The notes beneath the pieces were generated by a model. The model was not told the origin of the DNA. It made no database searches and saw only the letters and a list, made by a program, of their open reading frames with translations. A program made the position numbers and the translations under genes. This document shows, piece by piece, positions 19,626 to 29,041 of a stretch of DNA of 64,000 bases (positions are counted from its first letter, which is position 1; each line of letters starts with the position of its first letter). The DNA comes from Thiomicrorhabdus cannonii. Its GTDB lineage: Bacteria; Pseudomonadota; Gammaproteobacteria; Thiomicrospirales; Thiomicrospiraceae. The stretch is taken from the NCBI RefSeq assembly GCF_013391695.1, contig NZ_JACBGH010000007.1, positions 1 to 64,000 on the forward strand, in the 5' to 3' direction.

Positions 19626-20672
19626 ATGGAACTCAGCTTTTTTCTTTTAATTCTGGTCATCGTGGTGGTCGCGCTCTACGACTTCACCAACGGCTTCCAC
19701 GATGCCGCCGACATGGTCGCCACCGCCATCGCCTCGGGTGCCATGAAAGCGTCCGTGGCGATTGTCATCGCCGGCTGCTTCACCTTTTTGGGGCCGCTGC
19801 TGATGGGGCTGGCGGTGGCCGATACGGTCGGCACCTTTGTGGATATTGAGGGCGTGCAACTCTACCGCGCGCAAAGTTTGGTCATCGGCGCTTTGCTGGC
19901 CGCCATCACCTACAATCTGATCACCTGGAAACTGGGCTTCCCCTCCTCATCCTCCAACTCGCTGGCCGGCGGACTGGTGGGCGCGGGCTTGGCGCTGCTC
20001 GGCAACCAGCAGATCAACTGGGGTGTAGAGGCCCTGGCTAACGGCCATCTGGAAGGCGTCATGAAAGTGGTCGCCGGCCTGTTTGCCTCGCCGTTTCTGG
20101 GATTGCTGATCGGTTTTCTGTTGATGAAACTGATTCTGACGCTGTTTAAAAACTTCACCTACCGGGTGCGCAACCTGTTTGTGGCCTCGCAGTATTTCAG
20201 TGTGGCCTGGCTGGGCTTTTCGCACGGCGCCAACGACGCCCAGAAAGGCATGGCGATTATCGGCATGATGCTGCTCGCTTCGGGGCAGACGCAAAGTTTC
20301 GAAGTGCCCTTGTGGACCATTCTGCTGTGCACCACGGCGATTACACTTGGCACCTTTTTCGGCGGTTGGAGTATTATTAAAACCCTGGGCTTTGAAATCT
20401 ACCGCATCCGCGTGGTGCACTCCGTTGCCAACCAAGTCAGCGCCTCGCTGGTCAACACCCTGGCGACGCTGCTCGGCGCGCCGACCTCGACCACGCAGGT
20501 GGTGACAGCCGCGCTCATCGGCAACGGCGCGGCCGAAAAACCGCGCCACGTCAACTGGCTCAAAGCCAAGGGGATTGTGACCGGCTGGTTTCTGAATGTC
20601 CCGATTTCGATGGCGCTGGGCGCACTCTACGCCACGCTGATTTTCACGCTGATTGGAGGCCAATATGTTTAA
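19626..20672 (+). CDS. pit: Inorganic phosphate transporter, PiT family
   Basis: A 348-aa inner-membrane symporter for phosphate or metal-phosphate. Two inverted PiT signatures are visible: DFTNGFHDAAD near residue 20 and GFSHGANDAQKG near 199, each followed by hydrophobic helices. Around ten membrane segments are predicted by eye. The start chosen begins MELSFF; an in-frame TTG nine bases upstream is less likely. The downstream DUF47 gene overlaps by 8 bp, the usual pairing for Pit systems. Confidence 0.92.
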   Translation: MELSFFLLILVIVVVALYDFTNGFHDAADMVATAIASGAMKASVAIVIAGCFTFLGPLLMGLAVADTVGTFVDIEGVQLYRAQSLVIGALLAAITYNLITWKLGFPSSSSNSLAGGLVGAGLALLGNQQINWGVEALANGHLEGVMKVVAGLFASPFLGLLIGFLLMKLILTLFKNFTYRVRNLFVASQYFSVAWLGFSHGANDAQKGMAIIGMMLLASGQTQSFEVPLWTILLCTTAITLGTFFGGWSIIKTLGFEIYRIRVVHSVANQVSASLVNTLATLLGAPTSTTQVVTAALIGNGAAEKPRHVNWLKAKGIVTGWFLNVPISMALGALYATLIFTLIGGQYV

Positions 20673-21294
20673 GTCCCTGCTGCAAAAATACGTCCTGCCC
20701 AAAGAGGTCGATTTTCTGGGCGCCTTGAATCTGCATGCCCAGGCGATCAAACGCATCACCCACGATTTGCAGGCCTGCTTTATCGACGGCAACGAAACCA
20801 GTTGCCAGGCGGTGATAGAAGACCAGCATCAGGCGAAAAATATCAAAGACACCAATATGAACGAGCTGCTCAACAGCTTTATCACGCCGATTGACCGCGA
20901 ATCGATCTTCCGCATTATCAGCCAGCTGGACTGGCTCTCGGTCAGCATCCGCCATTTCATCATCGAGGCCAAGGCCTATGAAATCGACAAGTTGCACGAT
21001 GGCTACAGCACCCTGTTTTTTCAGATCTGCCAAAGCGCCGATCACCTCGCCAAAGGGTTTGAAAAACTGATTGAACGGGAGCACAACGCCGTCGCAACGG
21101 AAGCGCAGAACGTCAGGGACAGTTACGACTATCTGGTGGATATTTATGCGGAAAAAATGGCGCTGCTCTCCAAAAGCAACAATCTGCAGGAGATGTTCAT
21201 TCACCGCGAACTGCTGCTGCAGCTCAAGGAGATCGGCAAACGCTTTCAGGTCTGCGCCAATTCGCTGGAAGACATTCTGGTGAAAATGAGCTGA
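20665..21294 (+). CDS. DUF47 / PhoU-like regulator of Pit
   Basis: A 209-aa, mostly helical protein of the DUF47 family (TIGR00153 type), related to PhoU. It starts with MFKSLLQKYVLPKE and has helices rich in Glu and His that could bind metal. A strong GGAGG site lies inside the end of pit. Family members modulate the adjacent Pit transporter; the pairing here supports that role. Confidence 0.88.
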   Translation: MFKSLLQKYVLPKEVDFLGALNLHAQAIKRITHDLQACFIDGNETSCQAVIEDQHQAKNIKDTNMNELLNSFITPIDRESIFRIISQLDWLSVSIRHFIIEAKAYEIDKLHDGYSTLFFQICQSADHLAKGFEKLIEREHNAVATEAQNVRDSYDYLVDIYAEKMALLSKSNNLQEMFIHRELLLQLKEIGKRFQVCANSLEDILVKMS

Positions 21295-21326
21295 TCGCCA
21301 CCCGCAACCGCGCGCCAGTGCCGACT

Positions 21327-21345
21327 ACCCGGCCTGTTGAGTTTT
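21327..21345 (+). repeat. Dispersed repeat, copy 7 (exact, extended)
   Basis: Exact core plus GAGTTTT, 33 bp after the DUF47 stop codon and sense to it, just before an intrinsic terminator. Confidence 0.9.
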
Positions 21346-21366
21346 AAAAATCGCCAAAAACAAAAT

Positions 21367-21397
21367 GCTCGCCAACATTGCCTTGGCGGGCCTTTTT
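21367..21397 (+). terminator. Intrinsic terminator after the pit-DUF47 operon
   Basis: The 9-bp stem GCTCGCCAA / TTGGCGGGC (one G-T pair) is followed by CTTTTTG. It sits between the operon and the SDR gene, which argues against any SDR start upstream of 21431. Confidence 0.75.
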
Positions 21398-21430
21398 GTT
21401 ACCATGATGGCAAAAATGTTGGGAGCAAGC

Positions 21431-22138
21431 ATGAGAAACGTAGTCATTACCGGCGGCAATAAGGGCATCGGCCTGGCGTTGACGCAGAAATTTGTGGAAA
21501 ACGGCGATCACGTCATTATCGTGGCGCGCGACTTCAGCAATCAGGAAACCTTTGATTACCAGAACCATCCGCAGGTGCGCTGTATTGCCTTTGATCTGAG
21601 CCAAACCGACAGGCTCTCCGAACTGGTCGTGCAGCTGGATGCAGTGGATGTGCTGATCAATAACGCCGGCCTGCTGCAAACCCTGACCTATGACGCCTAC
21701 CCCGAAGTGAACCGCGATTACGGCCTGAACCTGAACCTGCTGACGCCTGTGATGCTGACCACCCTATTGGAAGACAAACTCAAAGCCTCGCCCCATAAAG
21801 GTCGCGTAGTCAATAACGCCTCCATCGCCGGGCAAATCGGCCATCCCGACATCTGGTACGGCATTGCCAAAGCCGGGTTGATTAACGCCACCAAAGCCTT
21901 TGCCAAAGCCTTCCAAGGGCAGATTATCGTCAATGCCGTCGCCCCCAGCCCCACCGAAACGGAGCTATTGAACAATATTCCCGAACACCGCCAGCAGGCG
22001 TTTTTACGAAACACCATCAGCGGCCGATTCGCTACTGCGCAGGAAGTGGCCGATGCCATGTTCTGGCTGGCGACCGATTGCCCGGACTATATCAACGGCA
22101 TCTGTCTGGATATCAATAACGGCTCTTTGCCGCGTTAA
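21431..22138 (+). CDS. Short-chain dehydrogenase/reductase
   Basis: A 235-aa classical SDR. The NAD(P) site TGGNKGIG is at residues 7-14, NNAG at 77-80, and the catalytic triad is Ser131, Tyr143 and Lys147 (YGIAK). The start is fixed by GGGAG and by the terminator just upstream. Substrate cannot be told from sequence. The nitroreductase gene starts 14 bp downstream, so both may act in small-molecule redox reactions or detoxification. Confidence 0.85.
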   Translation: MRNVVITGGNKGIGLALTQKFVENGDHVIIVARDFSNQETFDYQNHPQVRCIAFDLSQTDRLSELVVQLDAVDVLINNAGLLQTLTYDAYPEVNRDYGLNLNLLTPVMLTTLLEDKLKASPHKGRVVNNASIAGQIGHPDIWYGIAKAGLINATKAFAKAFQGQIIVNAVAPSPTETELLNNIPEHRQQAFLRNTISGRFATAQEVADAMFWLATDCPDYINGICLDINNGSLPR

Positions 22139-22151
22139 GAGAGTACACATA

Positions 22152-22823
22152 ATGAGCCTAGCCGTTCACCAAGCCGTGTTGCAGCGCCATTCGGTGCGCG
22201 CGTTTCTGGACAAACCCGTAGAAACCCGCGTTATCCACAGGATATTGGAGCGCGCGCGTTTCGCCCCCTCGGGCGTCAATACCCAGCCGTGGCAGGTGTC
22301 GGTGGTGACGGGGCAAAGCAAACAGCGTTTGCAAGCGGCGATGCTCGAACGCTTTAATGCCGGTGAACGCGGCCAGATGGATTACCATTATTATCCCGAC
22401 GAGTGGAAACCGCCTTACAAAATGCGCCGCATCGAAACCGGCAAACGGCTTTACGGCGCCTTGAACATCGCCCGCGAAGACAAGGAGCGCCAACTGGCGC
22501 AATGGGCCGCCAACTACCGCGCCTTCGATGCGCCGGTGATGCTGCTTTTCTGGATGGACAAGGGATTGCAAACCGGCTCTTATCTGGACTATGGCATGTT
22601 CTGGCAGAACATCATGCTGTTGGCGCTGGAAGAAGGCTTGGCGACCTGCCCGCAAGGCGCGCTGGGTGAATATCCCGAGATTGCGCGCGCACAACTCGGC
22701 TACGGCGACGACAAACTTCTGCTCGGCGGCATGGCGCTGGGGCATGAAGACCTGGCGCATCCGGTCAACCAGTACCGCACCGACCGCGAACCGGTGGAGG
22801 CCTTTAGCCGTTTTTTTGATTGA
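22152..22823 (+). CDS. Nitroreductase family protein
   Basis: A 223-aa FMN-dependent oxidoreductase. It shows the N-terminal RHSVRAFLDKPV and FAPSGVNTQPW motifs that bind FMN phosphate and isoalloxazine, and the C-terminal LLLGGMALGHED. The family reduces nitroaromatics, quinones and related compounds with NAD(P)H. It probably forms an operon with the preceding SDR. The upstream region contains AAGAGAG as ribosome site. Confidence 0.88.
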   Translation: MSLAVHQAVLQRHSVRAFLDKPVETRVIHRILERARFAPSGVNTQPWQVSVVTGQSKQRLQAAMLERFNAGERGQMDYHYYPDEWKPPYKMRRIETGKRLYGALNIAREDKERQLAQWAANYRAFDAPVMLLFWMDKGLQTGSYLDYGMFWQNIMLLALEEGLATCPQGALGEYPEIARAQLGYGDDKLLLGGMALGHEDLAHPVNQYRTDREPVEAFSRFFD

Positions 22824-22833
22824 GGCACCATCT

Positions 22834-22851
22834 ACCCGGCCTGTTGAGTTT
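22834..22851 (+). repeat. Dispersed repeat, copy 8 (exact, extended)
   Basis: Exact core plus GAGTTT, 10 bp after the nitroreductase stop codon, sense to that gene. No classical terminator hairpin accompanies it. Confidence 0.9.
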
Positions 22852-22991
22852 ATTAAGAGCCAACTTCAAACCATTTTTTAAATAAGTCTTATTACTCATC
22901 AGATCACGATTAATCTCCATGATTGATTCTTGAGGCTTGTCATACTGCTGGGATACAATTCAACACATTGGTTTTAGTAAGGGAAGGCCAC

Positions 22992-25094
22992 ATGAACATG
23001 TCAAAGCAAGACGACTGCCTATTGCTCGAAAAAGTTATCGAAACCGTCGATAACGTCATTATCGTGATGGACAGAGATGGCCTGATCCGCCGCTTTAATC
23101 CGGCCGCAGAAAGCCTGACCGGCTACAAAGCCGAAGATATCATTGACCATGCCCACTGGTCTTTTCTGGTTCCGGAAGAGCAGCGTCAGGAGGTGGAAAA
23201 GACCTTCAAATCCCTTACCGCCGGCCACTTTCCAAACAGCATGGTCAACGAATGGCTGACCCAGGACGGCCAGCACGTCACCGTCCAGTGGCACAATACG
23301 GCCATCACCGATGCACACAACCAGGTGCAGTATGTGATTGCCACCGGCACCGACATCTCCTCGCAAATTCAGGCGCATGCCGATCTGGCAATCTCCGCCA
23401 AAGCGTTGGAAACCGGCGAAGGCTTGGTCATTACCGATAAAAACGGCGTGATTATCCGCACCAACAAGGTGTTCACCCAGGTCACCGGTTACAGCGAAGA
23501 GGAAGCGATCGGCAAAACCCCAAGCCTGCTGAGTTCCGGCAAGCATGACGCCAAATTTTATGAAGCCATGTGGCAAGGCATCGCCGAACGCGGTTACTGG
23601 TCGGGCGAAATCTGGAACAAACGCAAAAACGGCGAAATTTATCCCGAATACCTCAAGGTCAGTGCGGTCTACAACGACCAGCATGAAGTGACGCATTATG
23701 TAGCGAGTTTTGCCGACATCAGCAACCTCAAAAACGCCGAAAAGAAATTGCAGTTCTTCGCCAATTACGATCTGGTCACCGGCCTGCCCAACCGCAGTTA
23801 TTTTTTAAAACTGCTGCGCACCAGCCTGCAACAAGCCCGAACGCATCACGATCAACTGATTGTGCTGCATGTGCGCCTCAACCGCCTCTCCAAACTCAAT
23901 ACCCAGCTCGGATTTGAGGTCACCGACAAACTGCTGGCGCGGTTTGTCCACAAGATGGATGACGCCATAACCATCCAGGACTACCTGATTGGCCGGACCT
24001 CGGGATCGGATTTCACGCTGGCTATCCGCAGGCACGACACAGAAGGCTTGATCGATTTCTGTAACGATATCGCCACTCTTTTGCTCAATGCCGGCGAACA
24101 CGCACAGATCGAAGACCTGGAGGAGAGCAATGCCATCCTCCATAACCTCGACCCGCGCATCGGCATCTGCGTGTTTGACGGCCAACTGCCCACCGACGAA
24201 AACGTTCAGGCGGAAACCCTGCTGGAACGCGGCCTGCTGAGCAGCTTTGAAGCCATTGACCAAGGCCGTCAGATTCTGTTTTATTCGAGCGAATCGCAGC
24301 AGATCGCCGACAACAGCTATAAACTCGAGCAGGCGCTGACCCATGCCACCCAGAGCATGGCAGAGTTCGAGCTGTTCCACCAGCCGCAATACGACCAGCA
24401 TCACCATATTACCGGCGGCGAGCTGCTGATCCGTTGGAAACACAACGGCAGCTATATTCCGCCGAATGTGTTTATTCCGTTTGCCGAAAAAAGCGGTTTG
24501 ATCCTGAAAATCGGCCGCTGGGTGCTGGAAACGGCGGCACAGCATTATGAGCAGCTCAAAGCCCAGGGATTGCATCGGCATTATGCCCAACTGGGCGTGA
24601 ACCTCAGCGCCAAACAGCTGCTCGCGGAGAACTTTGTCGACGAACTGGAAGCCCTGCTGGCACGCCATCCCGATCTGGTTCACCATCTGACGCTGGAAAT
24701 TACCGAAACCGCCTTTATCGACGACATCGAGGCCGTCAAAACCCGCATCAGCCACCTGCGGGCTTTGGGGTTCCGCATCTCCATCGACGACTTCGGCACC
24801 GGTTACGCCTCGCTCTCCTATCTGACCGAGCTGGAATTCGACGAAATCAAAATCGACAAGACCTTTATCGACATGGTGCATATCGTTGACCATAAATCGC
24901 ATAAAATCGCCAAAGCCATTATCGGGATTGTAAAAGCATTGAACGTCAGCGCCATCGCCGAAGGGGTGGAAACCCAGGAGCAGTTCGACACGCTGGTGGG
25001 GCTGCACTGCAAACATTTTCAGGGGTACTATCTGAGCAGGCCAATACCGTTTGCCGAGTTACTCGCCAAACTCCATCAGACCCAGCAACCTTGA
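22992..25094 (+). CDS. PAS-PAS-GGDEF-EAL c-di-GMP signalling protein (degenerate GGDEF)
   Basis: A 700-aa cytoplasmic protein with no membrane segment. Two PAS domains (about 8-125 and 130-250) precede a GGDEF-like domain (about 255-420) and an EAL domain (about 440-690). The cyclase signature is replaced by SGSDF, so cyclase activity is unlikely. The EAL domain has ELL for EAL but keeps LEITET, DDFGTGYASL, KIDKTF and EGVET, so phosphodiesterase activity is possible. Start chosen at the ATG after AAGGGAAGG. The ChaN-like gene begins 4 bp after its stop. Confidence 0.9.
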   Translation: MNMSKQDDCLLLEKVIETVDNVIIVMDRDGLIRRFNPAAESLTGYKAEDIIDHAHWSFLVPEEQRQEVEKTFKSLTAGHFPNSMVNEWLTQDGQHVTVQWHNTAITDAHNQVQYVIATGTDISSQIQAHADLAISAKALETGEGLVITDKNGVIIRTNKVFTQVTGYSEEEAIGKTPSLLSSGKHDAKFYEAMWQGIAERGYWSGEIWNKRKNGEIYPEYLKVSAVYNDQHEVTHYVASFADISNLKNAEKKLQFFANYDLVTGLPNRSYFLKLLRTSLQQARTHHDQLIVLHVRLNRLSKLNTQLGFEVTDKLLARFVHKMDDAITIQDYLIGRTSGSDFTLAIRRHDTEGLIDFCNDIATLLLNAGEHAQIEDLEESNAILHNLDPRIGICVFDGQLPTDENVQAETLLERGLLSSFEAIDQGRQILFYSSESQQIADNSYKLEQALTHATQSMAEFELFHQPQYDQHHHITGGELLIRWKHNGSYIPPNVFIPFAEKSGLILKIGRWVLETAAQHYEQLKAQGLHRHYAQLGVNLSAKQLLAENFVDELEALLARHPDLVHHLTLEITETAFIDDIEAVKTRISHLRALGFRISIDDFGTGYASLSYLTELEFDEIKIDKTFIDMVHIVDHKSHKIAKAIIGIVKALNVSAIAEGVETQEQFDTLVGLHCKHFQGYYLSRPIPFAELLAKLHQTQQP

Positions 25095-25098
25095 ACTC

Positions 25099-26091
25099 AT
25101 GGCTCTTAAAGCGCGTTACATAGGTATTGCCCAAGTTGTATTGTTCAGCCTTTGGTTGTTAGGCGGCTGCAGCAGTGTGCGTGAAGCGCCCGATATAACC
25201 ACGCTCTACGACTACCAGCTGATGGATTCAGGCAACGGCCGCCCTTTAACCCTGACAGCGCTCGTCCCCAAACTGGCGGACCGCGACGTCATTTTTATCG
25301 GCGAATTCCACGGCAACCACGCCTCTCATCTGCTTGAAGCGCAGCTGCAGGCGCTGCTTTATCAACAGCGTCCGCAGCAGATTCTCTCGATGGAGCAGTT
25401 CGAACGCCATCAGCAACCTCTGCTCAGCCGCTATCTGGACGGTGAAATCGGCGAGGCCTATCTGATCAATGAGGCGCCCGCCTGGGAAAACTACGCCGGG
25501 TCCTATCGTCCGCTGGTGGAGTTTGCCAAACAACATCTGCTACCGGTGGTCGCCGCCAATGCGCCCGGCGACATTATCCGCTGCATCGGCCGCCACGGCG
25601 ATGCCTATATCAACCGTCTGCCGCCCGAAGAACGCCGCTGGATTGCGGAGGCTCCGTTTGCCGACATACCGGAATACGCGGAACGCTTCCGGGACTGGAT
25701 GCAAAACGCCCGGCACCTGTCGGATGAACAGGCGCATAACAGTTATCTGGCACAGCTGACGCGTGACAACACCATGGCTGAAAGCATTGCCAAGGCTTTG
25801 CAGGAACACCCCGGATACCAGCTGATTCATATCAACGGCACCTTTCACAGCCAAAGCGGCTCGGGCACGGTTGCCGCGCTAAAACGCCTGCTGCCGGCGC
25901 TGAAAATCGCCGTGATCACCCCAATTCACGTCGATTCGCCGGCAACCGCCGCCGTGAATCAAGAGGAACTGGCGCAAGGTGATTTCGTCTATCTGCTGCA
26001 GGCACAACCCGCCAAATACGTCAATGCGGACTACCGCAAGCAGATGCTGCAACGCGCCTTTAAACGGGCGGAAACAAAGTCCTGCCACTAA
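25099..26091 (+). CDS. ChaN-like putative haem-binding lipoprotein
   Basis: A 330-aa protein with an N-terminal hydrophobic signal and lipobox LLGGC, giving a predicted lipoprotein. The body matches the ChaN / haem-binding uptake family, with IFIGEFHGNHASH near residue 71 and HINGTFHSQSG near 249. These hold conserved His and Glu residues. The Campylobacter member binds two haems and is tied to iron uptake. It is 4 bp downstream of the EAL gene, so the two are probably cotranscribed. The functional link is unclear. Confidence 0.82.
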   Translation: MALKARYIGIAQVVLFSLWLLGGCSSVREAPDITTLYDYQLMDSGNGRPLTLTALVPKLADRDVIFIGEFHGNHASHLLEAQLQALLYQQRPQQILSMEQFERHQQPLLSRYLDGEIGEAYLINEAPAWENYAGSYRPLVEFAKQHLLPVVAANAPGDIIRCIGRHGDAYINRLPPEERRWIAEAPFADIPEYAERFRDWMQNARHLSDEQAHNSYLAQLTRDNTMAESIAKALQEHPGYQLIHINGTFHSQSGSGTVAALKRLLPALKIAVITPIHVDSPATAAVNQEELAQGDFVYLLQAQPAKYVNADYRKQMLQRAFKRAETKSCH

Positions 26092-26213
26092 ACCCTACCT
26101 CATCCCCCCTCCAATAAACTTGTACGTGCGCTATACATAAAATTCTTTGATTACTTTCTATAGGTTTAAGTGTTTAAATAGAAAAATTTGATGAATCACT
26201 TTCAGGGAACGGT

Positions 26214-27968
26214 ATGTTTTGCCAACGCTATAAGAATCAACTGCAGACACTCGAAAAAACGCTTCAAAACGACCAGGCGATCCTTGCCGCCCTGCATCGT
26301 GTCATGGCGGTGATCGAATTCGACCTTGACGGCCGCATTCTCAAGGCCAACGACAACTTCCTGCAAGCCATGGGCTATAGCTGCGACGAGGTGCTGGGCC
26401 AGCAGCACCGCCTGTTTGTGCGTCCGGACTATGCCAACAGCCGGGAATATAGCGAATTCTGGGCAAAGCTGCGTCATGGCGATTTTTTCAGCGGGCGTAT
26501 CGAACGCATCAAAAAAGACGGACACATCATCTGTCTGGAAGCGAGTTATAACCCGATTCTGGATGAACACGGCAAAGTCAGCAAAATCGTCAAGTTCGCA
26601 ACCGACATCAGCGCCCAGGTGGCGCAGGAAAAAGAGAACCGCTCGCAGATTGCGGCGATTAACCGCGTGATGGCGGTCATTGAATTCGATCTCGACGGCA
26701 CTATCCGCCGTGCCAACGACAACTTCCTGAAAACCATGGGCTATTCGGCTGAAGAGCTGGTGGGCAAACACCATAGTCTGTTCGTCACTCCCGCCTACCG
26801 CAACTCGGACGACTACAAGCAACTCTGGCAGAACCTCAAAGCAGGGAAATTCTTTTCAGGCACCATCAAACGAATCGATAAATCGGGCAGAGAAGTCTGG
26901 CTGGAAGCCAGCTACAACCCGATTTTCGATAACGACGGCAATGTCTACAAGGTCGTCAAGTACGGCACCGACGTGGGCAACAACGCCAATATGAAACTGC
27001 TGCAAAACGTGGTCGAAGATGCCGCCAGAGTGTTGCACAGCTTCGCCCAGGGCGACCTGTCCCAGCGCATGAAACAGCACCTGCAACCCAATGAGGAGTC
27101 GCTGTTCAGAAACGCCGTCGAAGCGCTCTCCGAGGCGACGGTGGAGATGGCGACCCGTCTGAGCGAAGTCATTCACAACACCTCGCAGGCGGCCAACCGG
27201 GTCAATCAGGTCACCAATGAAGTGTCCGAGAGCACGCAGATTCTCAGCGAGCGTATCCAGCAACTGGCCTCCGAACTGCAGCACACCAACCATACCATGC
27301 AGGAGATGAGCGCCACGGTGCAGAACAACACCGCAGGCGCGCAAAAAGCGTCGCAAGTGGCCAGCGAGGTGCAGCGCAAATCGGAACAGGGCACGCGCGT
27401 CATGGAGGAGACCATCCACGCCATGAACGCCATCCAAACCTCCAGTCAGGAGATTTCCGAAATTGTGGCGCTGATCGACGGCATCGCCTTCCAGACCAAT
27501 CTGCTCGCACTGAATGCCGCGGTGGAAGCGGCCCGTGCAGGCGAACACGGCCGCGGTTTTGCGGTGGTTGCCGGAGAGGTGCGCGCACTGGCGCAGAAAT
27601 CGGCGGAAGCCGCCAAGGACATCAAGAACCTGATTCAAGTCACCGTGCAGCGGGTCGATCAAGGCAACGCCTTGGCACACGATTCAGGAGAGGTGCTGCA
27701 GCAAATCAATGCCGCTGTTGCCAGCGTCAGCGAGATGATCAACCAGATTGCACACGCCTCCGCGGAGCAGTCGTCCGGCATCCAACGCGTACATCACTCG
27801 ATGGCGCAGATTGACCAGGTCACGCAGCAAAACGCCAACCTGGTCGAGGAAACGGCGCGCGCTTCGGAACAGATGGCCAAACAGGCGCAAATATTGAATC
27901 AGGAGATGGCTTACTTTAAAACCGGCCAACCTGCATTGAACGCCCCACGCGCTTTAGCCAAGCGCTAA
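26214..27968 (+). CDS. Soluble chemoreceptor with tandem duplicated PAS domains
   Basis: A 584-aa methyl-accepting chemotaxis protein without membrane segments. Two PAS domains (about 25-135 and 147-257) are near copies: both contain [17 protein letters not shown] or TMGYS, and LEASYNPI, indicating recent internal duplication. The signalling domain follows (about 300-560) with the conserved tip [20 protein letters not shown] and [17 protein letters not shown] repeats of this form often bind flavin or haem and sense redox or oxygen. No cheA or other che gene lies in the window. Confidence 0.93.
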   Translation: MFCQRYKNQLQTLEKTLQNDQAILAALHRVMAVIEFDLDGRILKANDNFLQAMGYSCDEVLGQQHRLFVRPDYANSREYSEFWAKLRHGDFFSGRIERIKKDGHIICLEASYNPILDEHGKVSKIVKFATDISAQVAQEKENRSQIAAINRVMAVIEFDLDGTIRRANDNFLKTMGYSAEELVGKHHSLFVTPAYRNSDDYKQLWQNLKAGKFFSGTIKRIDKSGREVWLEASYNPIFDNDGNVYKVVKYGTDVGNNANMKLLQNVVEDAARVLHSFAQGDLSQRMKQHLQPNEESLFRNAVEALSEATVEMATRLSEVIHNTSQAANRVNQVTNEVSESTQILSERIQQLASELQHTNHTMQEMSATVQNNTAGAQKASQVASEVQRKSEQGTRVMEETIHAMNAIQTSSQEISEIVALIDGIAFQTNLLALNAAVEAARAGEHGRGFAVVAGEVRALAQKSAEAAKDIKNLIQVTVQRVDQGNALAHDSGEVLQQINAAVASVSEMINQIAHASAEQSSGIQRVHHSMAQIDQVTQQNANLVEETARASEQMAKQAQILNQEMAYFKTGQPALNAPRALAKR

Positions 27969-28001
27969 GGGGCGCTATGTATGAGGCTCTGCAAAAGACG
28001 C

Positions 28002-29015
28002 TCAGGGCTGATAAAGATAGTAAACTCCGGGAGTCAGCTGCAACGCGCTTTCCAATAAAGGCACGTGCAGCAAGGCGTTCGGTGAGCTGTCAATCTCTTG
28101 GGCGGAAGGCGAGTAGATTGAGGCATTGGGATTTTTAGTAAAACGGTAAGCGATGACTTCACAACGCTTTTCGCCCGCCAACTCGCAGGCCTGCTGCGTC
28201 GCATCCGACAAATATCCCAACGAATCCACCAAGCCGGCGTCTTTGGCCGCCGCGCCGCTGTAGATACGCGCGCTTTTAATCTCCCGCATCTGCGCCTCGT
28301 TCAAACTGCGGCGCTCTGCCACCACACCGTAAAAGCGCTCGGCCATTTTGGCAATCAGCTCCTGGAAAAGCGCCTGATCGGTTGGATTGGCGGCTCTGAA
28401 AGGCGACCCCATATCCTTACTGGCACCGCTTTTATAGACATTGACCCCGACACCCAGCTTATCCATCGCTTGCGAAAGATCGGGCGACACCGAAATCACA
28501 CCGACCGAACCGGTCACCGTGGTGGGATGCGCCTGGATATGATCCCCCGCCAATGCAATGTAATACCCACCGGAGGCAGCCACGTCCATCATCTGCACAA
28601 AAATCTTAACACCGCTATCGGCCTTGTAGGCCATCAACTCGTGGTAGAGAATATCACTGGCGGTCACCCCACCGCCCGGCGAATCGATCTTCAATACCAG
28701 CGCCTTGATTGTCTTGTCTTCACGCGCTTTTTTAAGCTGCATTAAAACACTATCCAGCAGACTCGGTCCTTTGGAAAGCAGACCGCCTTTCGGTTCGTCG
28801 TTGATTTTGCCGCGCACCTCCAGCAACAGCACCTTACCGGCGGCAGCGGGCGCTTCCTCGATGACCTGCTCCTTGAAAGGCGCATCATACGCGGGTCCCA
28901 GACGAATGGTGGTGCAGCCACCCAACAGACTTGCCATGAGCACCGTCGCCAACAACGACCGTCCTACCCGGCCTGCTGAGTTTTTAAAACCGTCCGATTT
29001 TGCTTGTGTATTCAT
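28002..29015 (-). CDS. SppA-like S49 family signal peptide peptidase, lipoprotein-type
   Basis: A 337-aa serine protease of family S49. Catalytic Ser lies in DVAASGGYYIA and the general-base Lys in YKSGASKDMGSP, as in the short single-domain SppA group. The N-terminus has a hydrophobic stretch ending in lipobox LLGGC34. The start is the ATG after CAGGGA. Residues 11-17 (KNSAGRV) are encoded by a copy of the dispersed repeat, placed just before the membrane segment. A diguanylate cyclase gene ends 26 bp upstream on the same strand. Confidence 0.88.
   Translation of the reverse strand: MNTQAKSDGFKNSAGRVGRSLLATVLMASLLGGCTTIRLGPAYDAPFKEQVIEEAPAAAGKVLLLEVRGKINDEPKGGLLSKGPSLLDSVLMQLKKAREDKTIKALVLKIDSPGGGVTASDILYHELMAYKADSGVKIFVQMMDVAASGGYYIALAGDHIQAHPTTVTGSVGVISVSPDLSQAMDKLGVGVNVYKSGASKDMGSPFRAANPTDQALFQELIAKMAERFYGVVAERRSLNEAQMREIKSARIYSGAAAKDAGLVDSLGYLSDATQQACELAGEKRCEVIAYRFTKNPNASIYSPSAQEIDSSPNALLHVPLLESALQLTPGVYYLYQP
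28966..28985 (+). repeat. Dispersed repeat, copy 9 (one mismatch), inside sppA-like CDS
   Basis: ACCCGGCCTGCT followed by GAGTTTTT, lying antisense within the sppA-like gene. Translated on the minus strand it encodes KNSAGRV in frame. The long extension shows it is a true family member. Confidence 0.85.
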
Positions 29016-29041
29016 ACCGACTTTTCCCTGGGTGAATTCCG

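Noticed and set aside
23805-25016. 403-codon minus-strand open frame opposite the GGDEF-EAL gene
   Set aside because: Shadow of a gene with all EAL motifs in order; no start signal or domain on the minus strand.
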